Part shown: piece by piece, positions 41,115 through 46,255 of the stretch | How the letters are laid out: each line of letters opens with the position of its first letter | How positions within the stretch are numbered: the stretch's first letter is position 1 | Source of the DNA: SFEL01 sp963640685 | Lineage (GTDB): Bacteria > Bacillota > Clostridia > Christensenellales > CAG-138 | Direction of reading: 5' to 3' | Assembly (NCBI GenBank): GCA_963640685.1 | Contig: CAVIAA010000017.1 | Coordinates: 1 to 46,255 of the forward strand | Length of the DNA: 46,255 bases | Translations under genes and position numbers: made by a program | The notes under the pieces: model-generated | What the model was told of the DNA's origin: nothing | Seen by the model: only the letters and a program-made list of their open reading frames with translations | Database searches by the model: none

Positions 41115-41116
41115 CG

Positions 41117-41809
41117 CTATATCCCCTTACGGTTTAATATACCTGAGTATACCACCGGAAGCAGTAGCATTGCAACGCCGGCAGCTATGGCGATAACGGG
41201 ATTCAGCCATCCTCCGGCTATGATCAGCCCGCCGCATATTATCCATAAAAAGCCCGAAAAGCGGTGCGTCCTGTCCCAGTTTTCGTCCGAGCCGAGCGTC
41301 CACGGTATCTTTATGCCCACAACGCCGTTGCGCCTGCACTTCGGCAGGTAATTTCCTGTTATAATGAACGTGACTCCGAGTATGCTGCATACTATCCTGC
41401 CCATATCAAAGCTCACGCCGAGAGCCGAATACAGCGTTACCGGCGCCATTATAAGGCTCATCACGGGTATTATCCAGCGGTACAGCGACAAAAGCCTTGG
41501 TGCGACCTTATCCGAGAGCTTTTCCTCCCTCTTCCGGCCGCCCGCAACCTTTAAGCTGACAGGGTTCACCTTTGCAAACGGTCTGTTCGATATATCCGCA
41601 ATTATTCCGAGTATTAGGTTGATCGCCGCCATCGTTGCGGGCATGCCGAACGCCGCCGTTGCCCTGCTGCTCCAGTCGTCCGGCTGGTTATGTATGTTCC
41701 AGTGCGTGGCCACAACATCCGGCAGCCTGTCGTAGAGGGCTATGCCCAGCAGTATCGGCAGCAGCGATACCAGAGTCGTAATTACCGTGAGCCTACTTAT
41801 CCGCTTCAT
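41117..41809 (-). CDS. sdpI: SdpI-family membrane protein
   Basis: In Bacillus SdpI gives immunity to the cannibalism toxin SDP and relays the signal to SdpR. The 230-residue protein has an N-terminal DUF1648 segment (VVATHWNIHNQPDDWSSRAT, about 32-51) and about six membrane helices, with the SdpI motif NYLPKCRRNGVVGIKIPWTL (about 152-171) then NWDRTHRFSG. No sdpABC toxin genes are in the window, so it may guard against others' toxins or have a general envelope role. It overlaps sdpR by 17 bases. Confidence 0.93.
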   Translation of the reverse strand: MKRISRLTVITTLVSLLPILLGIALYDRLPDVVATHWNIHNQPDDWSSRATAAFGMPATMAAINLILGIIADISNRPFAKVNPVSLKVAGGRKREEKLSDKVAPRLLSLYRWIIPVMSLIMAPVTLYSALGVSFDMGRIVCSILGVTFIITGNYLPKCRRNGVVGIKIPWTLGSDENWDRTHRFSGFLWIICGGLIIAGGWLNPVIAIAAGVAMLLLPVVYSGILNRKGI

Positions 41810-42077
41810 TATCCTTACCTCCCATAAAGCCCCTGCACCAGAGCATTATCTCCTCAAATACGCTGGTGTTGAGCTGATAATATATGAAGTTCCTTTGCCG
41901 GTTCTCGTATATCAGCCCCGCCCTTTTAAGCTGGCTCAGGTGATATGATACCGTGGCCTGCGTCATGTCGAAATGGCCTGCTATTTCCCCCGCAGACATC
42001 ATCCCCCCCTTTAAAAGCTCAAGTATCTCCCGCCGCACCGGGTCGTCAATGGCCTTGAAGGTCTCTCTGAGTCCCAT
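41793..42077 (-). CDS. sdpR: ArsR-family autorepressor SdpR
   Basis: A 94-residue winged-helix protein: KAIDDPVRREILELLKGGMM, then SAGEIAGHFDMTQATVSYHL as recognition helix, and the wing RAGLIYENRQRNFIYY. No metal-binding Cys set, as in SdpR. It heads the sdpR-sdpI operon and should bind the TTTAGAAT/ATTCTAAA palindromes in its promoter. AGAGGTGAGG precedes the ATG. Confidence 0.93.
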   Translation of the reverse strand: MGLRETFKAIDDPVRREILELLKGGMMSAGEIAGHFDMTQATVSYHLSQLKRAGLIYENRQRNFIYYQLNTSVFEEIMLWCRGFMGGKDNEADK

Positions 42078-42088
42078 GTCCTCACCTC

Positions 42089-42122
42089 TTTAGAATTTCA
42101 TCTAATTAGATAATATTCTAAA
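42089..42122. promoter_or_regulatory. Nested palindromic operator of sdpRI
   Basis: TTTAGAAT (42089-42096) and ATTCTAAA (42115-42122) form a perfect inverted repeat around a 12-bp perfect palindrome ATCTAATTAGAT (42100-42111) with the same centre. The sdpR -10 box is inside. Confidence 0.75.
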
Positions 42123-42138
42123 CTCCCGTCTCTGTCAA
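42110..42138 (-). promoter_or_regulatory. sdpRI promoter
   Basis: Read leftward: TTGACA (42133-42138), 17-nt spacer, TATTAT (42110-42115). Confidence 0.8.
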
Positions 42139-42143
42139 CGGGT

Positions 42144-42163
42144 ATTTAGATGGTTTTCTAAAT
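42144..42163. promoter_or_regulatory. Second SdpR-type operator
   Basis: ATTTAGA (42144-42150) and TCTAAAT (42157-42163) repeat the half-site of the main operator, upstream of the sdpR -35 and just before the yjdF promoter. Confidence 0.6.
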
Positions 42164-42171
42164 TTCTGTAC

Positions 42172-42201
42172 TTTACGCAGCTTCGGGCTTTATAGTATAA
42201 T
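42172..42201 (+). promoter_or_regulatory. yjdF promoter
   Basis: TTTACG (42172-42177) and TATAAT (42196-42201) are spaced by 18 nt. Confidence 0.65.
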
Positions 42202-42205
42202 AGGC

Positions 42206-42310
42206 TCAGCGGGTGATAAAAACACTGCCCCGTCGGGTAGTCGTGGGCGTGCCCCCTAAAGGGTATCAGTAACCTGCCTCCTTGGTTGTCCCTTCCCCGC
42301 GGAAAGCTGT
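42206..42310 (+). ncRNA. yjdF-motif riboswitch (putative azaaromatic sensor)
   Basis: A structured, GC-rich leader of about 105 nt lies between the promoter and the yjdF start, with several G/C-run pairing segments (for example CCCCGTCGGG, GGGCGTGCCC and CCCCTAAAGGGT). The yjdF RNA motif is known to sit directly upstream of yjdF in Firmicutes and to respond to azaaromatic compounds. Assignment rests on position and structure potential. The usual outcome is control of ribosome access, and AAGGAGG sits just after this region. Confidence 0.7.
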
Positions 42311-42328
42311 TTTAAGGAGGCCAAAACA

Positions 42329-42745
42329 ATGCAGGACGCATCACTTACCCTCACTCTGTTTCATGACGGTCAGTTTTATGTGGGCATATTCGAGCGGCGG
42401 GAGGGAGCGCAGCTTTCGGTCTGCCGCGTAGTATTCGGCGCAGAGCCAAAGGACGGCGAAATAATGGATTTCCTGAACAGGGATTTCCGCCGTCTCTCCT
42501 TCAGCCCCAAGGTAAAGGAGGAGCGCAAGCCGCTGCCCTCCAACCCGAAGCGGCTGCAAAGGGAAATAGCCCGCCAGGTGAGCTCCATAGGCGCCGGCAC
42601 AAAGTCCCAGCAGGCGCTTCAGCTCCAGCGGGAGCAGAATAAGCTCATTCGTCAGGAAAAGACAAAGGAACAGAAGGAAGCGGAAAAGCGGGCGGCCTTT
42701 GCGCTGCGTCAGGAAAAGAAAAAGGAAAAGCGCCGCGGGCATTGA
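42329..42745 (+). CDS. yjdF: YjdF-family (DUF2992) protein
   Basis: A 138-residue protein. The N-terminal DUF2992 domain (about 1-75: LTLFHDGQFYVGIFERREGA, then VVFGAEPKDGEIMDFL and RLSFSP) is followed by a very basic, Gln/Lys/Glu-rich helical tail (about 80-138). The molecular function is not established. Co-occurrence with the azaaromatic-responsive riboswitch suggests a role in detoxifying or handling such compounds. AAGGAGG precedes the ATG. Confidence 0.9.
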   Translation: MQDASLTLTLFHDGQFYVGIFERREGAQLSVCRVVFGAEPKDGEIMDFLNRDFRRLSFSPKVKEERKPLPSNPKRLQREIARQVSSIGAGTKSQQALQLQREQNKLIRQEKTKEQKEAEKRAAFALRQEKKKEKRRGH

Positions 42746-42779
42746 CCCTCGGCGCAGCCATCAACGGAGGTATCAAGCA

Positions 42780-43133
42780 ATGGAAGAAGCTCAGGAAAAC
42801 ACCCTCATAGGCATTGAGGAATTTGAAAAGGTCGAAATGCGCGCGGGAACCATAATCGAGGCGGGCCCAAACAAAAAGGCGCGCTGCCCCGCGTATAAGC
42901 TCAAGATAGACTTCGGCCCCGAGATAGGCGTAAAGACCTCCTCCGCCCAGCTGACTGAGCTTTACACGGCGGAGCAGCTTGTCGGCATGCAGGTGATATG
43001 CTGCACCAACCTCACGCCTATGCACATAGGCTCGGTCAAGAGCGAGGTTCGCATTCTGGGTACGGGATCCGAGCAGGGAGTGGTGCTGCTTCGCCCGTCG
43101 GAGCAGGTCAAAAACGGGGACAGGGTATTCTGA
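42780..43133 (+). CDS. csaA: CsaA-like tRNA-binding-domain protein
   Basis: A 117-residue stand-alone tRNA-binding (EMAP II-like OB-fold) protein. Hallmarks: FEKVEMRAGTIIEAGPNKKA (about 17-36), AYKLKIDFG, TSSAQLTELYTAEQLVGMQV and the late SEVRILGTG. B. subtilis CsaA was described as a secretion-related chaperone; the biochemical role is uncertain. ACGGAGG precedes the ATG. It follows yjdF by 34 bases and is probably co-transcribed. Confidence 0.9.
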   Translation: MEEAQENTLIGIEEFEKVEMRAGTIIEAGPNKKARCPAYKLKIDFGPEIGVKTSSAQLTELYTAEQLVGMQVICCTNLTPMHIGSVKSEVRILGTGSEQGVVLLRPSEQVKNGDRVF

Positions 43134-43156
43134 AAACATTCCAAAGGGGTATATAT

Positions 43157-43678
43157 ATGAAGTTTGTCAAGGCGGACGCCTCTCATATAGACGCAGTTGC
43201 GGCGATATACGACCGCATAATCGACGCGCAGGATAACGGCGGCGGCCATGTCGGCTGGCAGAAGGGAGTTTACCCGACCCGACAGACCGCGCTGGATTCG
43301 CTCGAGCGGAGCGACCTTTTCGTCTGCGTGGACGATGATAAGACAGTTGCCGCCGCGATAATCAACCGCATACAGGTGCCGGTATACGCAGAGGTGAGCT
43401 GGCTTTACCCCGCCGAGCCGAGCGAGGTGATGGTGCTGCATACCCTCGTCGTAGACCCGCTCTGCAAGGGCCGCGGCTACGGCTCAAAATTCGTGGATTT
43501 CTATGAAAAATACGCGCTGGAAAACGGCTGCACCGTGCTGCGCATGGATACCAACGAAAAGAACGCTGCCGCCCGCCGGCTCTACGCCCGCCTCGGCTAC
43601 CGCGAGGCCGGTATAGTCCCCTGCGTGTTCAACGGCATAAAGGGCGTCGGGCTGGTATGCCTGGAGAAGAGGGTGTAA
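43157..43678 (+). CDS. GNAT-family N-acetyltransferase
   Basis: A 173-residue acetyl-CoA-dependent acetyltransferase. The acetyl-CoA pyrophosphate loop is VVDPLCKGRGYGSKFVDFYE (about 103-122), preceded by strand VMVLHTL and followed by RMDTNEKNAAARRLYARLGY (about 135-154). The substrate is unknown. Start chosen at the ATG after AAAGGGG. It lies 23 bases after csaA. Confidence 0.92.
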   Translation: MKFVKADASHIDAVAAIYDRIIDAQDNGGGHVGWQKGVYPTRQTALDSLERSDLFVCVDDDKTVAAAIINRIQVPVYAEVSWLYPAEPSEVMVLHTLVVDPLCKGRGYGSKFVDFYEKYALENGCTVLRMDTNEKNAAARRLYARLGYREAGIVPCVFNGIKGVGLVCLEKRV

Positions 43679-43741
43679 GGGGGATTCTTCTTTCTCTTTT
43701 CTTTTCGGGCGAAAAGGAAAGCCAACTTTAATATAAAAAAT

Positions 43742-43766
43742 AAGGAACGGCAATGCCGTTCCTTTT
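43742..43766. terminator. Bidirectional terminator
   Basis: AAGGAACGGCA (43742-43752) pairs with TGCCGTTCCTT (43753-43763) as a near-perfect inverted repeat with A/T flanks, between the GNAT and rubredoxin genes. Confidence 0.85.
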
Positions 43767-43784
43767 GTCACCTCGTCGAAGGCG

Positions 43785-43940
43785 TTACGCCTCCTCAAAC
43801 GCATCCTTGCCCAGCATACATACGGGGCATACCCAATCCTCCGGGACGTCCTCCCAGGGGGTGCCGGGGGCAACGCCGTTATCCGGGTCGCCCAGCGCGG
43901 GATCGTATACATAGCCGCAGGGGCAAACGTATTTTTTCAT
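43785..43940 (-). CDS. Rubredoxin with unusual C-x-C first knuckle
   Basis: A 51-residue one-iron electron carrier. It has the rubredoxin core: GYVYDPALGDPDNGVAPGTP, then WEDVPEDWVCPVCMLGKDAF. The second iron-binding pair is the normal CPVC, but the first is CPCGY (C-x-C) instead of CxxCGY, one residue short. AAAAGGAGA precedes the ATG. It lies 24 bases after the reverse rubrerythrin gene and likely delivers electrons to it for peroxide reduction. Confidence 0.93.
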   Translation of the reverse strand: MKKYVCPCGYVYDPALGDPDNGVAPGTPWEDVPEDWVCPVCMLGKDAFEEA

Positions 43941-43964
43941 TGCCGTATCTCCTTTTTTATCTGC

Positions 43965-44510
43965 TTATTCGCCAAAGTAGCGCTTGAGCAGCCCCGCCAG
44001 CGCCTTGCCGTGGCGCGCCTCGTCGCGTGCCATCTCGTGAACGGTGTCGTGTATAGCGTCGAGGTTCAGCTCCTTTGCCCGCTTTGCAAGCATGGTCTTG
44101 CCCTCTGTCGCGCCGTGCTCCGCTTCAACGCGCATTTCAAGGTTGCGCTTGGTGCTGTCGGTAACTACCTCGCCGAGAAGCTCCGCAAACTTCGCCGCGT
44201 GCTCCGCCTCCTCATACGCCGCCTTCTCCCAGTAAAGCCCTATCTCGGGATAGCCCTCGCGGTGCGCAACGCGAGCCATCGCAAGGTACATGCCGACCTC
44301 GCAGCATTCGCCGTTGAAGTTTTCGCGCAGTCCCTCGATTATCTCGTGGTCAACGCCCTTTGCAACGCCGACGACGTGCTCGGCTGCCCAGGTCTTGTTC
44401 CCCTCTTCAACCGGAACGAACTTGTCCTTACCCACCTTGCAAACCGGGCAAAACTCCGGCGCTTCGCTTCCTTCGTGTACATAACCGCAAACAGTGCAAC
44501 GGAACTTCAT
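43965..44510 (-). CDS. Reverse rubrerythrin (peroxide reductase)
   Basis: A non-haem di-iron peroxidase of anaerobes. The 181-residue protein has the rubredoxin-like domain at the N-terminus (RCTVCGYVHEGSEAPEFCPV, residues 4-23), the order that defines reverse rubrerythrins. The four-helix di-iron domain follows, with Glu ligands in FNGECCEVGMYLAMARVAH (about 65), YEEAEHAAKFAELLG (about 98), EAEHGATEGK and MARDEARHGKALAG (about 160). It is transcribed with rubredoxin under a PerR-like palindrome. Confidence 0.95.
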   Translation of the reverse strand: MKFRCTVCGYVHEGSEAPEFCPVCKVGKDKFVPVEEGNKTWAAEHVVGVAKGVDHEIIEGLRENFNGECCEVGMYLAMARVAHREGYPEIGLYWEKAAYEEAEHAAKFAELLGEVVTDSTKRNLEMRVEAEHGATEGKTMLAKRAKELNLDAIHDTVHEMARDEARHGKALAGLLKRYFGE

Positions 44511-44533
44511 GATATAAATACCTCCTGATGATT

Positions 44534-44573
44534 AAGAATGATTCTTGTTCTTATTCTCGATATGCCCATTATA
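44534..44573 (-). promoter_or_regulatory. Rubrerythrin promoter with PerR-like palindrome
   Basis: An extended -10 (TGCTATAAT read leftward, box at 44568-44573) precedes AAGAAT-G-ATTCTT (44534-44546), a perfect 6-1-6 palindrome placed about 15-27 bases after the expected start. It resembles PerR/Fur-type sites (ATnATT core), fitting peroxide-inducible control. Confidence 0.55.
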
Positions 44574-44678
44574 GCACCCGACATCGAGTTTGGCTATACC
44601 CTTATTCAAACTTTTTTATATATTTTTTTAGCAAAATGCGCTATAATTAAGTATCTTTAACTGCAAACAGGAGAGTTT

Positions 44679-45488
44679 ATGAAGCAAAACAAAAAGCCCT
44701 CTTTCTTTTCCGAGGCAAAGGAGTTTGCCCGCCGCCGCCCAAGGGTGTTTGCGGTGTATATCGTGCTGCGGCTCATCGTCATAGCCGTGCTGATACGTGC
44801 CATACTGCTTGAGCAATACGAAAGCGCAATGCTTTGCCTGCTGGTGCTGGTGCTGTTCCTGCTGCCCTCCTTCTTTGAAAAAAAGCTCAAAATAGAGCTT
44901 CCGGATACGCTGCAAATAATAATTCTGGTGTTCATCTTCGCAGCGGAGATACTCGGCGAGCTGGGGTGCTACTTTATTCAGTATCCGCACTGGGACACAA
45001 TGCTGCACACAACCTCCGGCTTCCTCTGCGCCGCCTTCGGCTTTTCCCTCGTAAACCTGCTTAACGGCAGCAATAAGGTAAACTTAAGCCTTTCCCCGCT
45101 GTATATGGCGCTTGCCGCCTTCTGCTTTTCGATGACCATCGGCGTGCTCTGGGAGTTCATCGAGTTTTCGGCGGACAGGCTGTTTTTGCTGGATATGCAG
45201 AAGGACACGGTGATTTCCACCATTTCCTCGGTATCGCTGGATCCGACAAATTCCAATATTCCGATTGTGATAAGTAACATAACCGACGTTACGGTAAACG
45301 GCGAGAGCCTCGGCCTCGGCGGGTATCTGGATATCGGCCTGTACGACACTATGGAGGATTTGTTCGTAAATTTTATAGGCGCAATAGTTTTCAGCGTGTT
45401 CGGTTATTTTTACGTTAAGCACAGGGGCAAGGGCAGGCTCGTGGACAGCCTCGTTCCAAAAATTGCAGACGATGAGGCGGAAGAATGA
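44679..45488 (+). CDS. DUF2238-like polytopic membrane protein
   Basis: A 269-residue membrane protein with about seven hydrophobic helices. The polar residues within helices match the DUF2238 group: HWDTMLHTTSGFLCAAFGFS (about 107-126), MTIGVLWEFIEFSADRLFLL (about 152-171) and DTMEDLFVNFIGAIVFSVFG (about 225-244). The repeated His/Asp/Glu in these segments suggests a metal site or catalysis in the membrane; function unknown. A roughly 50-residue extracytoplasmic loop lies at about 173-220. It overlaps the next gene by four bases. Confidence 0.8.
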   Translation: MKQNKKPSFFSEAKEFARRRPRVFAVYIVLRLIVIAVLIRAILLEQYESAMLCLLVLVLFLLPSFFEKKLKIELPDTLQIIILVFIFAAEILGELGCYFIQYPHWDTMLHTTSGFLCAAFGFSLVNLLNGSNKVNLSLSPLYMALAAFCFSMTIGVLWEFIEFSADRLFLLDMQKDTVISTISSVSLDPTNSNIPIVISNITDVTVNGESLGLGGYLDIGLYDTMEDLFVNFIGAIVFSVFGYFYVKHRGKGRLVDSLVPKIADDEAEE

Positions 45489-46123
45489 AAGTAATTGACC
45501 TTACGCACACCATAACAGAGGATATGCCGGTTTACCCCGGAACGGAGCGGCCGAGGCTGACCCCCGCGAACAGCTATGATAAGGACGGCTTTCGCGAAAC
45601 GCTGATCCGAATGTATTCCCACACCGGCACCCACATCGACCCGCCTGCGCATATTTTCCCCGAGGGAAGGACGCTGGACAGCTTCCCGCCGGAGCAGTTC
45701 CTCGGCAAGGCGCTGGTTATAGACTGCCGCGACCTGAAGGACGGCGAGGAGATATCGCTGGAGCGCATACAAAAATACGGCGAGCCGGCGCAGGAGGCGG
45801 ATTTTCTGCTCTTTAACACCGGCTACGACCGCCTTTGGGGAACCGAGGCGTACTTTGGCGATTACCCCTGCCTCAGCGCCGCCGCGCTGGAGTATATAAT
45901 TTCCGGCGGCTACAAGGGCATCGGCTTTGACGTCATCGGCCTCGACCCGATAGCCGACGCCGGCCTTACGCGGCACAGGCGGCTCTTTTCCGAGTGCAAT
46001 ATGATAAACATCGAAAACCTCTGCAATCTGGATAAATGCCCCGCCGGCCTTTTCAGCTTCGCCTGCCTGCCGCTTAAAACCGCAAACGGCGACGGCGCCC
46101 CCGCCCGGGCGGTGGCGTGGTGA
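45485..46123 (+). CDS. Cyclase-family (kynurenine formamidase-like) metal hydrolase
   Basis: A 212-residue protein of the cyclase/KynB family, which includes kynurenine formamidases and isatin hydrolases. The N-terminal DLTHTITEDMPVYPG and the metal-binding HTGTHIDPPAH (about 45-55) are clear, with LLFNTGYDRLW (about 103) and GFDVIGLDPIADAG following. The ATG overlaps the stop of the DUF2238-like gene (ATGA), so both are made together. Substrate unknown. Confidence 0.9.
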   Translation: MKVIDLTHTITEDMPVYPGTERPRLTPANSYDKDGFRETLIRMYSHTGTHIDPPAHIFPEGRTLDSFPPEQFLGKALVIDCRDLKDGEEISLERIQKYGEPAQEADFLLFNTGYDRLWGTEAYFGDYPCLSAAALEYIISGGYKGIGFDVIGLDPIADAGLTRHRRLFSECNMINIENLCNLDKCPAGLFSFACLPLKTANGDGAPARAVAW

Positions 46124-46186
46124 GAGAGGAACGGGGGATAAGCAGCGATTTAAAGATGTGCAGCATAGTCTCTTGTAAAACACAAA

Positions 46187-46218
46187 AAAACAGCCGCTCT
46201 TAAAAAGCAGCTGTTTTC
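46187..46218 (+). terminator. Terminator at the window end
   Basis: AAAACAGC (46187-46194) pairs with GCTGTTTT (46209-46216) with inner GCT/AGC pairs and a T-rich tail, ending the DUF2238-cyclase transcript. Nothing is visible in the last 37 bases. Confidence 0.8.
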
Positions 46219-46255
46219 TGGTATGTCATTTCTTTCAACCGTCTGGATGGAATCA

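Noticed and set aside
43484..43912. 142-codon leftward frame over the GNAT end and rubredoxin
   Set aside because: It crosses a bidirectional terminator and overlaps the rubredoxin gene in another frame; rubredoxin motifs are unambiguous.
46142..46155. A 14-base string also found at 27672-27685
   Set aside because: Only 14 bases match and flanks differ completely. Not enough to call a repeat family or attachment site.

Overview
The window comes from an anaerobic, Gram-positive-type member of the Clostridia, probably an uncultivated gut species. Evidence for this is pyruvate:ferredoxin oxidoreductase, reverse rubrerythrin and rubredoxin, a class III fructose-1,6-bisphosphatase, GdpP/YybS/YhaM, an SdpRI pair, strong AGGAGG-type ribosome sites, TTG/GTG starts, and TPP, M-box-like and yjdF-type RNA leaders. 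Most genes use ATA heavily for Ile despite a GC-rich third position. The pyruvate oxidoreductase and ribosomal protein genes use ATC instead, which marks the highly expressed class. The window is mostly chromosomal housekeeping with no prophage, IS element, CRISPR array, tRNA or rRNA that I can see.

Layout. 1-5.4 kb: MgtE magnesium transporter, an E2-acyltransferase-like protein lacking the usual catalytic His, an ECF sigma/membrane anti-sigma pair, YhaM exoribonuclease, and a RelB antitoxin whose YafQ toxin is truncated. 5.4-11.6 kb: the conserved replication/translation block, split into two divergent operons: yybS-gdpP-rplI-dnaB leftward and rpsF-ssb-rpsR rightward. 11.6-17.3 kb: glycerate 2-kinase, an intact RelB-YafQ module, fructose bisphosphatase, a DUF2974 hydrolase and dUTPase. 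17.4-19.3 kb: an XRE regulator and a collagen-like, leucine-rich-repeat lipoprotein fired from overlapping divergent promoters. 19.4-24.7 kb: an ornithine-cyclodeaminase-family enzyme, ComB-like phosphatase, ThiT under a TPP riboswitch, TypA/BipA and PrsW-type protease. 24.7-27.6 kb: a selenium-metabolism cluster (DUF3343, YedF-like, YedE, cysteine desulfurase-like).

27.8-28.15 kb holds what I consider the best candidate for an undescribed system. A 27-residue hydrophobic peptide has its ribosome site buried in a hairpin. It is transcribed from its own promoter, opposite a short convergent RNA driven by a perfect-consensus promoter embedded in the peptide gene's terminator. This is the architecture of a type I toxin-antitoxin locus.

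28.2-36.6 kb: PHP phosphoesterase, RpiR-family regulator, pyruvate:ferredoxin oxidoreductase behind a perfect consensus promoter, MalY/PatB-type aminotransferase, and a second MgtE behind an M-box-like leader. 36.6-42.1 kb: HD protein, NSS transporter, alanine racemase, a small membrane protein, YbaK deacylase, and the sdpR-sdpI operon with nested palindromic operators. 42.2-46.2 kb: yjdF behind its putative azaaromatic-sensing riboswitch, CsaA-like protein, GNAT acetyltransferase, rubredoxin and reverse rubrerythrin (oxidative stress, with a PerR-like palindrome), then a DUF2238-like membrane protein translationally coupled to a cyclase-family hydrolase.
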